NCBI GenBank assembly: GCA_015501595.1
Contig: JADNRX010000006.1
Span: 372,001 to 436,000, forward strand
Direction: 5' to 3'
Length of the DNA stretch: 64,000 bases
Origin: Hymenopellis radicata
Taxonomy: Eukaryota > Basidiomycota > Agaricomycetes > Agaricales > Physalacriaceae
Each line of letters begins with the position of its first letter. Position 1 is the stretch's first letter. The notes under the pieces were generated by a model. That model worked only from the letters and a program-made list of their open reading frames with translations, did not search any database and was not told the origin of the DNA. The position numbers and the translations under genes were made by a program. Shown piece after piece: positions 37,445-49,765 of the stretch.

Positions 37445-39485
37445 CTATGCATCGATTAACTTTTCTTCCGGCTGGGGCTCCTCCTCCGCGGTCGTAGCCT
37501 TCTTCGTGGGTTTCCGTCCGTAGAACTCAGCAATGATCTTGGGGTTGATCCGGTTCAGCTGCTCCTTGGGGAAGATACGGAGTAGAGACCATGCTAGATC
37601 GAGAGAGTCGAAGATGGTTCGTGATTCATATGGTCCTGTGAGCATGGTTAAGTTCGGCGTCTGACGGTAACAACAGGTACGAACCTTGTCCGACAAACTG
37701 GCGTTCGAATTTGTCCAAGAATTCGAGAGCGAGTTTATCCTCGGGAGACAAGGCCTCTTCTCCAACGACGGCTTTCATGGCAGCGGCGTCACGTCCGATG
37801 GCGTATTTGGCATACTGTACGGAAGGAACGGATTGAGACACGCAAGATCCGAGAAAAGTAGGAGACCTCTCCGTACCAGCTGGTTGGACACATCACCGTG
37901 ATCCTTTCTCGTCAACTTCTCACCAATAGCACTCTTCATGAGACGCGAAAGCGAAGGCAGTACATTGATAGGTGGGTAAATTTGCCTGTTGTGGAGTTGA
38001 CGATCAACGAAGATTTGACCCTCTGTAATGTAACCAGTTAAATCGGGGATAGGATGAGTGATATCTAAAGAAGGAATTGTATCAGAATCAAAAGCGTCCC
38101 ACACCGCACGAAGGAACTCACCGTCGTTCGGCATGGTCAGGATGGGAATTTGGGTGATGGATCCATTTCGGCCCTCAACTCGACCGGCACGCTCATAGAT
38201 GGTAGACAAATCGGTATACATGTAACCGGGATATCCACGACGACCGGGTACTTCTTCACGAGCGGCGGAGACCTGGCAGGGTAAATTCTATAAGAAACCA
38301 AGCGAGACCATTGAATTGAATGTGGCCCTCACCTCTCGTAATGCATCTGCATACGAGGACATGTCGGTAAGAATGACCAGAACGTGTTTCTCCAATTGGT
38401 ACGCGTAGTACTCGGCAGTTGTAAGCGCCAACCGAGGAGTAATGATTCGCTCAATTGTAGGATCGTTGGCCAGATTCAAGAATAACGTTACTCGGTCAAG
38501 ACTGCCATTGGACTCGAAATCTTCTTTGAAGAACCGCGCGGTTTCCATGTTGACACCCATAGCAGCGAATACAACAGAGAAATTGTCTTCATGCCCATCG
38601 TGTACGTCCTTTGTCGGTCGTTTAACTAGACCAGACTGTCGCACGATTTGGGCAGCAATCTATATCGAACTCGGTGTCAGCGAGACACGGTGAATTGGTA
38701 GAAGTTGGCAGACCAACCTCATTGTGGGGGAGACCAGCAGCCGAAAAGATGGGGATCTTCTGGCCACGAGCAATGGAGTTCATGGTGTCGATGGTCGAGA
38801 TACCCGTCTGAATCATTTCTTCAGGATAAATGCGAGAATAGGGGTTTATGGGAGAGCCTGCAGCAAGCGAGTAAGTCCACTCAATACTCATAAACATGGC
38901 CGTGTTACATACCGTTGATATCCAGATAATCCTCAGCAAAAACCTTCGGGCCTTGGTCGATCGGGTTACCAGAACCGTTGAAAATCCGACCCAACATGTC
39001 CTCGGCAACAGGAAGCTTCATACTGCTGCCAGTGAACTCGACGTGCGTGGCCTTGACATCGACGCCAGATGTGCCCTCGAAGACCTGCACGATGGCCTTC
39101 TTTCCTTGCACTTCGAGGACTTGTCCTCCACGCGTTGTGCCATCCGGAAGTGTCAATTGGACAATTTCATTGTACGACGCGAACTGTATACATCATCAGT
39201 AGGATTTCGCAGTACATTCACCGCCGATACCGCTTACCTTGACGTTGTCTAGGACGACGAGGGGTCTACAGGGGAAATGAGTATACAGGCATTGACCAAA
39301 TGTTGTAGCGCCGCCCACCCGTTTATAGCAGAGACAGTGCGGTAATCTGTAAAGTATGATAAGACAAAACTTAAGACCGCCAGGAGCAGCTCACCAAGAT
39401 GGGGCTGAACCCGATATTCCTTGGTCACGGCGGCTGCGTTAATGGCAGCCATCTCTCGGTCGCTCATGCGGGGATCGCCAGGCAT
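37445..39485 (-). CDS. VMA2: V-type proton ATPase subunit B
   Basis: This non-catalytic nucleotide-binding subunit of the V1 sector acts in vacuolar acidification. Small N-terminal exons give [49 protein letters not shown] and [20 protein letters not shown]. They are followed by [34 protein letters not shown], the degenerate P-loop region [11 protein letters not shown] typical of subunit [52 protein letters not shown] and [20 protein letters not shown]. The C-terminus is acidic/lysine-rich and ends EEKLIDA with a TAG at 37445. Introns are in phase and no frame break is seen. It sits just downstream of the TBCD gene on the same strand with 184 bases between. Confidence 0.95.
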
Positions 39486-39669
39486 TTTCACGGAAATCAA
39501 GCAGTGGCGGCGTCGTCCGGACAAGTAAGGAATACACTTGAGTCTTAATCCCAAGCGATAGTCGAAACAGTGGAGGAGGGACGATGGCGCTGTCAATGAC
39601 GACTCTGATCACGGCGTTCCCACGGTCCTGATACACTTGGCCACCCAAGTTCAAGGCAGGAAGTATCTA

Positions 39670-42600
39670 TCATACATGGCTCTGGAATAAATCTACCACG
39701 CTCCGCGCTTTCTCCATAACAGCATCATGGTCAGTAGACGACCACTCCGTCTCAAGCAAGACCTCTTCGACTTCATCTGTTTCCCTGTCGATATCTATAC
39801 TCTGCAGTGTAAGATACAAGTACTCCGCCGTCTCCGACCGAACCTGAGGACATGTTTTAGCACGAGTCTCAGGATTAAACATCACTGTAAACTCACACTC
39901 GGGAAATGGTGGCCAAGGAAATTAATTAGATTGACGATGCACTGGTCGACGATTGGTGCAAAAGCAAGAAGGTTGACAACGCTGACAATACATCAGATAT
40001 CTTAGGTTTTTTTCGGTTCACGAAAGATACACGTACACTTTCATGGACTCGTGGATACGTTGCACGTTTTTGAGTTTGTCGACATGACGAGATACCATTG
40101 ATTGTAGAACAATAAGTCTAACAGACAGTGAGCGACGCATCAAGTGGGATGCAAGAAGACAGTCACATTTTTCGTCCTTCTTCGCTCAATCCCAGCCCCA
40201 CAAGCGCACCACCTTCCAATAGGATATTGAAAGCCTGTAGGACGGGCACGACGACCCCGTTTGAATTGAAATGGGTCTTCGCTAGCTTGATCAGGTCCTT
40301 CACAAATGACACTAGATCGTAAGTCGGGTTACTCTCGTCATAGGGTAGCGATTTGATGTGCGCCACTAAGCTTGATGATACAGGTTTATGCTAATTTCAC
40401 ACGTCAATATCTGGTGTGGCGTTCCGCAGAAGATCACTTACAGTACTTTCAGTCTTGCTTCCAAGGCTGGTAATGAGGCCTTGAAGAACGGCGTGTCGAT
40501 AAAACTCAACATCGAGAAGTCGAACGGCTCGAGGAAACAGCCAGTTTCCATTACTCCAATCAACATCCACTTCGTCGCTTTTGGATATTCAACAAGTAAA
40601 CTCAAACACAAGGAAAATTGACGCACGTAATGAATAATTCCCGTAATAAAGAGACACTGGGTAAAGTCCACCGCTCAGACTTATCCGTTTTAGGTAGGGA
40701 TAGGCGTAAAAGCCTCATTATGCACTCTCCGGCTTCGTGGCGCACATTATCCAGGCGCTCTAGACCCTGCTTGAGGATCCCAGTCACAGCCGTGTGATAC
40801 ATCTCTGGTGGAAGGTATGCGCTGTACTCGTCGATACTCTCCGATCTCGACACCAGAATTTCGGTGATTGTGGTCAAACCGCCTATACAGGTAATCCGAA
40901 TCCAGGAGCCTACGTCTCCACGTTCATCAACAGTATAATCATCCAGACCCGTAACAAGGGCATCCAGAAGCGAGTTGAAAACCCCGGGTGTCATGTCTTT
41001 CACACAACAGTCAAGGATCAGGACGATCAAACACTGCATAGAACTCACGCTGCTTCAGATGAGGCGCCACGTTTTCAACGATCTTTGGAATAGCCTTGTA
41101 GCAATTATGTCTAGCCTCCAAGTTGGCGTTGATGCCACCGGTAGTCTATGAAACGATGATGAACAGTGCGCCAAAGAATGCAGGGAGATGGTTATACCGA
41201 GGGCTTAACACATTTCAAAAGACACTCGATGCTCTCGGGGAGACACGCGGGGAACGTATCATAATCAATAGACCCCAAAACGCGCCCTAGACTTTGTTGA
41301 CTGGCGAGAGACCCTGATGTCAGTTCGCGTATCAATGTGCACTCTGAAAATGATAAGGGAAGGGAACGTGGGGTCAATTGAAAGCACATATCTTCTCACA
41401 ACCGAGGAACAATCGACCAACTTGCTGATCGCACCTATGCCATTCGCAGCGGCCTCCTGCACTGGAATACTGCGGTGCTTCAAACCGTGATCTAGGACTT
41501 GCCTCCACTTTGGAACCGACGATCTGTCATGTAGGTCGATCTCTGAGAGTGTGACTGTTTGCGCAATGAACTCGCAGGCCGCCGCAGTGATGATCTCATT
41601 TCGTGGCCCGACCAGGACGGGGTATGGTATTGCTGAAAGACACTTGAAGATCTGCATGTGTAGGACGTGTGGTCATTATCGAGATTAAATCGTAAGCGCC
41701 CACAAACACGAACATTCCGCATGTCCTTTTCTCGAATTTCAGGGGAACGGGCAGTCCCGGTAAACGCGATTGATAATTCCGTCAAGGCGAGTAGTCCACC
41801 ATGTATATCTGTGTTGTCGGTCGATTCGAGTAATCTGTTCTGAATTTCTTGTTGGATCGAGACGCTAAACGTGGGAAAAGTTCTCGACGTACGGCTTTTG
41901 AAAACACCTGTGGTGGTAAAGTTTCCATGTCCTCTAGACAGATGAGGCGCATAGATTGTGCCGCCAAACTTCGCATCGCAGGGTCCCAGTGCCTTAGAGG
42001 AACATCCATTAGATGATCGAGCAAGGACGGCCGGTACTCTGGATGTCTGCCCCGCGTCGTAAGATTAGGCGGTGAATTGCAGAAGGAATGACATACTCGG
42101 CCACCTGGGGAGCAGCAACCAAAAACGCATTCCTCCGTATACTCACTGAATAGAAGTCCGTCTTCCGCAGAACATCTATTCCATGAGGGAATAAGCTCTG
42201 ATGAAAGACTCGACATGAGTGGGGATGTGAAAGGCCTCTTGAGATCACCGACCGTGCGCCCAACATTCTCCTGGAATGCAGCGCTAGCCGCTCTGCGGAT
42301 ATGAATTTCTCGATCGAATAGCGCGACTGTAGCGAGTTGGCGGGCCAGCCTATCGGCGTACGGTGCTAGCTCAGAAGGATCCTTACTCCTCGCAAGCGAC
42401 CAGATCACGTATGCAGACGCATCTCGCACGTTGGAGCCAACGGAATGGGCACCCTTCCTCAGATCGAAATACAGACCCTGGAATCGCCATGTCAGAGCAT
42501 GAAACCACCCCAGAAATAAGAGAGCCAACTTGCCTTGGACAGCCACTCAACCAATTCCGAAAGTAGTTCTGGCCTTACTAGACCCCGGCGAGCCATCTCC

Positions 42601-44054
42601 GCACATGCTAGACAAGCGCCATGCCATGTACTCTCAGCAACAGCGGGCATATCATAGATGGTTGCTGCAGCAATGGAATGAACAGAGAAAAGACCCATGA
42701 CTGTAGACAACACTTGGTCGGCGAAGTCGGCAGGTAATGCACTTGCGATGCGGGCCACGCCTTTGGCGGCTGACCATCGGACTATCGTATCCTGAATGAT
42801 ATGAGCTGTAGTACACACAAAGCGGAGCATTTTTTACCTTGTCCTGTAAAGACTCAAAGAGCTGCTCGAGAATCTGTTCGATGGATTCTGGTATATCTAC
42901 TCCATGATCGAGCTGGGCCTTTGTTGGAATCATCCGCAAGCCTGCCCTGGATATGAGCTTGGTTTTGAACTTGCGGACTACCGTGTTGGAGGCCAGAGTG
43001 GAATCCAACATGGAAATTACGGAAAAGACCTCTGATAACAGAACTTGAACCTGCGCAGCCGGTCCTGACTTGAGAATTTCACAGTGGACTTGTAAAGCAC
43101 CAATAACCTAACCGGCGTCAGCTAAAAAACGCGTCCAAAGCAGAGGAAACCAACCGAGAACATCTCTTTTGTGTTAATGGTCCATGTCATAAACGCGCGT
43201 AGCTGATCTAAAGTATCCTTTCTGCATGAATCAGCGCCAACGCTAGACCATACGCTCTCGGTGACATACCTCATATAAAGACGCGACAATAAAAGAGCCC
43301 CTCCATGACGCTCTAGACCCGCACTAGTTAGATAGTTCTTGCCAACTGCTTCGATCGCTTTGGCAGTACTGTTCTCGCCTTCAACCTCGTCAAATTGGGC
43401 CAGATCGAATGGTAACATGCAGATCAAGGAAAGCCAGATGAGGAAGATGTAGCGCACAGACCATTGCTCGGGATCTGAGGCAAATTCTTCGGCCCTTTGC
43501 ATGAACCCTAGTACAATAGACAAGTCGCCGATTTCATGGGGAAGAAATCTGACTGGGCTAGCATCAGCGTACGGTGCTTGAGGGCTTGGGTGACTCACTT
43601 ATAGTCTTATAGCCGCGACATTTGACGTATTGATACATCAGTAGGGCAGTCCGAGTTACTCTGCTAGAGGAGAACTCTATGGAGGGGTCGGAGGCCAACA
43701 AAGTGGCATATCGCTTGAGACTATCCACCACCGGCGTAACCAGTCCTTCGAGATGCGGATCTAGAAGATATGATTGCTCTTGATACGAATCAAGCTAATT
43801 ACTTGTCAAACTTGGATCTTGGAGGAGGATAATCAACGTACGATGTTGCACAACTTGGTGAACAGTACAAGCTCTTCCTTGTCCTCATCCGCGGAAGGAT
43901 TCAGTGTCAGATCAAAGGAAAGAAATTTGTTCTGATAGCTCAAGAACTCGTCCTGTCTATCAAAGGTCGCGAACAGTTTTCGTTCAATGAGCTCGTCCGC
44001 CATGGACGCTCGGAGACTGAGTCGGCAGTCGGGTCCGGCTTCCCAGGCAGGCAC
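39670..44054 (-). CDS. CIN1: Tubulin-folding cofactor D
   Basis: A large HEAT-repeat protein that takes part in assembly and disassembly of alpha/beta-tubulin heterodimers. The N-terminal exon encodes MADELIERKLFATFDRQDEF. Family blocks in order are QEQSYLLDPHLEGLVTPVV, FLPHEIGDLSIVLGFMQ, WSVRYIFLIWLSLICMLPFD, YLTSAGLERHGGALLLSRLY, WSAAKGVARIASALPADFAD, TWHGACLACAEMARRGLVRP (a TBCD hallmark), GSNVRDASAYVIWSLARSKD and IHIRRAASAAFQENVGR. C-terminal exons end EKARSVVDLFQSHV with a TGA at 39670. Many short introns, so some exon borders are uncertain. The start is either 44054 or the in-frame ATG at 44003. Confidence 0.88.
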
Positions 44055-44272
44055 ATGGTGCCTTCACTTAAAGCGATCACTCGAGGTGCACTCTAACGCG
44101 TCTGTGCCACTCAATTGGTCTCGCCAGATTCTAGCTTATAGCATACTTTGACTCCAGTGAAGGATTACACTCAACACTATAGCGCTGTCGATTCATCTCG
44201 CATAACATAGTATGTTCGCATTCCGATTTCTCGAATTTAATGCATGTGTTGACCTTCTCAACAGTGAGCACC
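44055..44272. other. Divergent promoter region of the TBCD and second F-box genes
   Basis: About 220 bases between the two starts, with no exon and no clear TATA element. Confidence 0.4.
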
Positions 44273-46077
44273 ATGTCTGGGAATTACTGGCAGTCCTGCA
44301 TATCTGCAGATTGTCCCTGCCCGAACCACCGTATTCCGATGCATACCTCCCCCCCGCTGGACTCTATGCTCGATAATAATCCTGCATTTCACCACCTCAC
44401 TCGCACCAATAATGTACCGTCGCCCGCCGAAGATAACACCATCCAAGGCATGATTCTGGACTTCGAGTCTCGCTATATGGCGGCTGGCTCCAACGCGGAC
44501 AAACTGCGAGCTCTGCAGTCAGACTTCGCGGCCAAGATGCTCCAAATCAACACACAACTGCAGGTTCTCGAGGAAGAAAGGACCAGACTATCCCAATGCA
44601 TAGCAGACAGAAGGCGTCTCCTTGCTCCTTCTCGTCGCATTCCCTCCGAAATCCTCACCCACATCTTTTCTCTGACCATCGACTTTCCCGCTGAGGAGTT
44701 CAGCATGGAAGCGCCGGATAGAGAAATCTTGTGGCAATTCGATGCTAAGGAGAGCCCCTTGTGGACGATGGAACTCGTCTGCAAACGTTGGAGGAAGGAA
44801 GTACTTGAATCCCCCAAACTTTGGTCTTTCATCAACATCTTTATAACGAATGACCATTTCGCGGATGATGACGATCGCTATCTGCTGCGTCTTGCCCTGC
44901 ATCTGAGCCGTGCTGGTCTTTCGCAGCTGTCTATATGCATCTGCGACCAGTCAGACCACGCTTCATCCAGTTTTAAAGATCAACTGCCGTCTTGTATTCC
45001 GATTCTCTTGATGCCGTTCGCTACGCGTATCGAGGAGCTATATTTCATGCTTCCTCTCACAATGCTTGCGGAATGTCGCGCTTGCGTCGAAGGTTTCAAT
45101 CGTTGAAGACGCTTCGCGTGCTAAACACATGCTTCGACGACGTCGAAGACGGTGTGTTTCCAACTTTGGAGGTCTTCGATATGGCGCCATGTTTGGAAAC
45201 TTTGGAGACGTTTGACATCGAGACACCTCTCCAAACCTTACCCATCCAATGGGATCGTATCACTCGTTATACGTCCGGTCACTTTTTCAAACCTTCCCGC
45301 GCCCTGTTGTATGGTGGACCCTCTCCACCCCACATTGTGGAAATTCTTCGGCAAGCTACACATCTCCAGGAGCTTGTTGTCATCCTAGAAAATCCGTTTG
45401 ACACCTTTTTGAATGGGGATGTTACTTGTTGCCACCTTGCGTCCTTGACTATGTTGTCCCATCCAGACACAACAGACAGCAATGCTCGGCCAATTTCTGA
45501 AGTTTTAAATCGAACTACGTTTCCCAACCTTTGTAGGCTGCGTCTCAAGAAGAGTGGATCGCAAGAAGTTGTCGATGGCGCTAGGTCACTTGATGGGCCA
45601 CTCGATGGGCCAGAAACGTTTCATGCAGTCGCTGACTGCGTCAGTCGCTCTCGATGTCCTCTATCTACTTTCATCTACGACAATGGAGAGATTTTGCACG
45701 AGGACCTCAGCAACATCCTTCACCTGACCCCTACCCTCGCTGACCTTCGCCTCACCAACATCGGAGCGTCGCAGATCACCAACGAGCTTCTGAACGAGCT
45801 CTTCGTCCGCGAAAATGGCGAGACGCTCGTCCCTCTCCTCCGCACTTTTTACATTAGCGGCCTCCTCCAGTTTGACGGGGATGTCTTCGCGGGAATGGTG
45901 CAGTCGCGGTGGAGCTCGGCCCCATTACACGAAATCGGTATTTGTTGGTTCGTGGATAACAATGAAGAGGGTGACTGGGAGAAAAATGAACTTGAACAAC
46001 AAGTGGTGACGAATCACCTGCAGGCTTACACATCTAAAGGACTGCTGCTCCTTGCGAGCGTTAAATATAATGTATAA
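44273..46077 (+). CDS. F-box-like protein 2, frame-broken as written
   Basis: Same architecture as the gene at 21973: an N-terminal cysteine-containing leader (MSGNYWQSCISADCPCPNH), a coiled coil (MLQINTQLQVLEEERTRLSQ), an F-box-like segment (RRIPSEILTHIFSLTIDFP, MELVCKRWRKEVLESPKLWS) and a leucine-rich C-terminus (LQELVVILENPFD, LADLRLTNIGASQITNELL). The first frame stops at 45106 and the second continues as FQSLKTLRVLNTCFDDVEDG. One added base near 45096 would join them exactly as VEGFQSLKTL, with no intron signals between. It is therefore one gene with a sequencing error or a recent frameshift. An in-frame ATG also lies at 44240. The 3' end converges with the next gene at 34 bases. Confidence 0.75.
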
Positions 46078-46111
46078 CGTCGTGCCACCGTACTTTATCC
46101 GGGGTGACATA

Positions 46112-46669
46112 TCACAACTGGCTTTGCTCCCAATTCACGGGACGATCTATCATTTCCCATTCATCCCATCGAGTATTTGGCTCTGCATCTACTACTTCCC
46201 ACTTGTCGAAACCTCTCTCGTGGTTTTCGGTAGTGACCTCTTTGTCGCACTCTGTTGGGTGTGAGGCTAATTCCAATGACGGAACGATAGACTTACCATC
46301 AGCATGCAGAACCTTTTCAACGAGAGAGCGCTCCTCGCCATTCTCAACTTGATCATCGGGTAGGTTACTGGGCAGTCGTTCATCGTGATCAGAGGAACAG
46401 TCTCCCTTGGCTGCAGAAGAATCAGTCAAAAGGGAAAAGAAGATGAAGGCACGCTTACAATCAAGCTCTAGAGTATGACATGAGTCTTGTGCTTCATCCT
46501 GGAACCCGCTGAAGGGACCATATTCTTCGCACCAGTATGATTCATCTGATATGCTCTCCAACTCGCCCAGGGGACTGTCGAGATGCAAAGAGCGTTTGTG
46601 ATCGCGACCCAGGCGACGTGTGTATCCGCGGTATCTGTAGTATCCCTTGTTGTGATGGGCAGAAGACAT
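46112..46669 (-). CDS. Hypothetical protein of unknown function
   Basis: Starts MSSAHHNKGYYRYRGYTRR and is followed by an acidic region (ELESISDESYWCEEYGPF). An intron near 46461-46412 (donor GTAAGC) joins to KGDCSSDHDERLPSNLPDD. The C-terminus is rich in tryptophan and acidic residues (GFDKWEVVDAEPNTRWDEWE, ending VNWEQSQL). A second intron near 46302-46271 is possible. Length is about 165 residues. I recognise no domain. Composition and splice signals support a real gene. Confidence 0.5.
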   Translation of the reverse strand: MSSAHHNKGYYRYRGYTRRLGRDHKRSLHLDSPLGELESISDESYWCEEYGPFSGFQDEAQDSCHTLELDCKRAFIFFSLLTDSSAAKGDCSSDHDERLPSNLPDDQVENGEERSLVEKVLHADGKSIVPSLELASHPTECDKEVTTENHERGFDKWEVVDAEPNTRWDEWEMIDRPVNWEQSQL

Positions 46670-47179
46670 GATTGTCTGAAGTTGGGCGACATATGGAGCA
46701 TTGCTATAAACCAGCAGGTACCGTCGCGAATTCGGTGTTGAGTCAGTGAAGTACCGACGACATCCCCTATCAGACATCGCGACTCATCATGGAGGAACAC
46801 GGACCCGCACAGCGTCTGCCGGAACCAACAGTGGTCACCAAAACCATACAGACATGGGGCAGCAACAAAGGGAGTGATTTCAAGATTCGTGCAGCTGTGA
46901 GAGAAGTCAATTGCAAGAAGAAGCGAACACACGGGGCGCACCTGAAGACACGAATAAACATGGAAGGAGCGAGAGAGATAAATTTAGATGTTGGTAAAAT
47001 TCGCGAGCAAAGAAGAAAAAATTTCATATATGTAAGTCATAAATGCCTGTTGTACATGTTCATGTAATGGTACGAGAAGAATGTTATGAAAAGAGGAATG
47101 ATTGTAGAGGATACAGTAACACAAGTGAGCGGGCATTATTATATGTTGTAGAGAGGTGGGACAGGTGGGAATGCCCATC
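46670..47179. other. Intergenic region, no gene seen
   Basis: About 510 bases between two minus-strand genes. It should contain the promoter of the hypothetical gene and the 3' flank of the HAPSTR1-like gene. No RNA gene or repeat was recognised. Confidence 0.4.
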
Positions 47180-48079
47180 CTATCTCCTCTTGCGGGGCCG
47201 ATCGTCCTCTTCTATATCCATTGCAGAGCTCCTAGTACGTCGACGGCCACCAGACGCGTGACCAAGCGGGGATGAGGAGGAGGAAGCGGTTGGGTCAAGC
47301 ATTGTGATCATGGCATGTCGCCGTTTTAAGCCAACTCCAGAAGGGAAGGGGGTGAGATGGGCTGGCTGATTTTCATCGGCCCCGAATGTGAAAGGATAGT
47401 CCAACGGAACTGTCGGCGGTGGCCGAGCCTTGTGCGCGCGCAGACTCCGGGTTGGAGGGGGTGATGGAGAGGTAGGCTGAGGTGATCGCCGTTGCGGGCG
47501 TGACCATGAGGTCTGGATGAAGGGTGAGAATTATGACCAAGCGTTACAGAGGGAAGCATACTTGTTCGCTGGCGCTGGTTGACGGCGCGGGTGCCGGCTG
47601 TTCTGCTGGAGGTGATGGCGCCTGAACAGAGCAGTCAGTGGCAGGTCGAGCAGTGCAAAGCTTGACAACGCACTCGTTCCTTTGGCTTAGCCGTTTGCTT
47701 TCTACGAGTAGTCTCTTCATCTTCAAGCTCCTCCTCTTCCCTGGACTTGACCGCGTCAAGGCGAGCGTCGAGCCAGTCCATAACCCGCCCAACAGTCATA
47801 CCGTTTCCATCTGACGACACACCCTGCTGTATCATCTGCATGAGGTCCTGGCATGCTGCAGTATAGCCAGCGCTGTACGCCCTCTTTGACGCTTCCTTTG
47901 AGGACCTGTATAACGTCGTGATGCTCAAGGCAGCCGCTATCACACCGCGTTCGTCAGTTCAAAGGACAGAAAAGAGAGGCGCAGTATTCACCTTTGAAGT
48001 TATTCGTGAGCTCGGCCTCTGCATTCTGGTGGGCGTTGGGCAGAGAGCTGGCGAGAGTATGCAAGTCTATCGATTCCAT
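47180..48079 (-). CDS. HAPSTR1-like (C16orf72/TAPR1-related) protein
   Basis: The first exon starts MESIDLHTLASSLPNAHQNA and ends before an intron near 47989. The next encodes the core helix AAALSITTLYRSSKEASKRA and AYSAGYTAACQDLMQMIQQG. An acidic/basic segment (SREEEELEDEETTRRKQTAK) and a proline/serine-rich linker follow, and the C-terminus is GLKRRHAMITMLD to DRPRKRR. The arrangement (a conserved FxxAAxxxxxLYR/K helix, a following SFDIGIQIGYQ-like helix, and a C-terminal basic tail) resembles metazoan HAPSTR1, a nuclear partner of the ubiquitin ligase HUWE1 in stress responses. The assignment comes from remembered family features and is moderate. Three or four exons, ending at a TAG at 47180. 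Confidence 0.5.
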
Positions 48080-48394
48080 GGACGTCGTGGTAGGAGGACA
48101 AGAGATCTGGGCAAGGTGACTTAACTTGGGTTTTGGAAATTGAAATTTATTAATAATCAACCCAAAAGAGGATTCTCCTCCGCCATCGATATGATGGAAT
48201 TTTTAGACTGACAGGCATTTCATCCCACAAAGAAATTGCAAGCCTGACATTGAACCAAGAGTAGCGATTACAGAATGTAAAATAAATCCCGATAGACAAA
48301 ACATGAGTCCGGAGAGCAGAATGGAACAAGTCCGAGTAACCTGAATCTATCTATTACAGGTTAAAAAGCTTTAAAAAGACAGCGGGTATCTAGT
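48080..48394. other. Intergenic region, no gene seen
   Basis: AT-rich stretch between the HAPSTR1-like start and the RTA1-like stop. No exon or RNA gene was recognised. Confidence 0.4.
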
Positions 48395-49480
48395 TTAGTA
48401 TCCAGACGTAAGGCGCTCTTTTAAGACGAGCGCTTCAGTGTATTGCGACATTTCTTTCAGGAAAGCGGGCGGATGGAAGACGTTGAACAGTACTACAACA
48501 ATCGTCATCAGAGCCGCGTCAAAGACGTACAGCCACTGTACGAATGTCGGTCAGATGGATGGCTGTCAGTCGCGAGGAAGGCACTGACCACTTCATGTCT
48601 CACAAGGGCTCCGTCGTTTCCTCCAGAGAACTCGATCATTCGGAATATGGACCGAATCAAGATCAGAGCACTCGCGACGTACATGACATACATGAGATGC
48701 GCCCAGTGTGCCTGTCGGGCAGGAACTTGATACCGTCGCATACGGAAATGGAAAACCGCCGAGACGACAACGAAGCCCCCGAACCATATTATTTGCGCAG
48801 CAAGGCCAATAAGGATAATCGTCTTGCCCAAGTCCTCTGAGCCCGACTGGGCCATGAGTCCACCACCTAGGAAGGTAAGACTCAATACATGAAGGTGAGT
48901 TAGCACACAGCAGCTATACGTACCACCACTCTGGATGAGGAAACTGAGAACGTCTCCAGTAACGAAGAATTTCGTCAACCAGTTGACGCGAATAAGTGAG
49001 AGTCTCTGAGCCTCAAGAGTGACGATTACTCTGCCGAGAACAACGTATATACTGGCGGCCTAGGAATATGAATGAGCGTCGAAAAGGAAGCTACAGCGGT
49101 AGACGCACGAAGAGAGCGGGCGCGAGGAGGATCAATAGAGTTTGCATAATGAAGGGCCCAAGAGCGGTAGTGTCGTTGTGTGATATTATCCTTCCAATAT
49201 AACCAAGGCCTTCCACTAAATGTCGAAAAATGGTCAGCGCCCTCCTCAGTTCAACGAGCAAATAGAACATACTTATTGCGCCAATGAACATAGCTGTAAA
49301 GAACCATCCTTTCGTTCGAATAATCTGCACACCATGGACAGCGCCAGCGCCAAAGAATATTACGGCGAAGATGGCGGCAGCCGCCACCGAAGGTGTGTAT
49401 CTGGAGACGTTGAATACTAGTTAGGAGTATACAATGTTGCCATACTGGTAAAGCTGGAAGCTATTGGAATCCTCGGCCAT
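48395..49480 (-). CDS. RTA1-family multipass membrane protein
   Basis: The predicted protein starts MAEDSNSFQLYQYGNI and then has about seven hydrophobic segments across short exons, including PSVAAAAIFAVIFFGAGAVH, GWFFTAMFIGAISMFYLLVE, LGPFIMQTLLILLAPALFV, SIYVVLGRVI, KFFVTGDVLSFLIQSGG-GGLMAQSG, IILIGLAAQIIWFGGFVVVS and VFDAALMTIVVVLFNVFHP. The QSGGGGL loop and RSIFRMIEF are hallmarks of the RTA1 domain (lipid-translocating exporter-like; yeast Rta1, Rsb1). Members are linked to resistance to toxic lipids or 7-aminocholesterol; the substrate here is unknown. It ends LKERLTSGY with a TAA at 48395. It is divergent from a Zn2Cys6 regulator, which may control it (inference). Confidence 0.88.
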
Positions 49481-49615
49481 GATGCTAGAGAGTGTCAAGT
49501 GAATTTGATTTCCATTTCGACGTTCCCGTACCTAAAAGCCCAACTCGCATTCGTAGCGTTGCAGCGAACCCGAATGCGCGCGAATCCGAGAAAACGTGCC
49601 GTACGTTCACTGCAT

Positions 49616-49668
49616 TTGCACTGCATCGCTAGGAGCCCTCTGCCGGCGCAATACGCGTTGCAGTGCAA
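49616..49668. repeat. Imperfect inverted repeat with 14-base arms
   Basis: TTGCACTGCATCGC at 49616-49629 pairs with GCGTTGCAGTGCAA at 49655-49668 with one mismatch across a 25-base loop. Related words (GCGTTGCAG, CACTGCA) recur just upstream from about 49557. It lies close to the start of the RTA1-like gene. Confidence 0.6.
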
Positions 49669-49765
49669 GAAACTGCTGCGCCCTATCATTAGCATAATAG
49701 TCAACGCATAATCGTGGACGTAACGCTACAAACCGAGACATAGTTACAGTCATAGTAGTCGTAAA

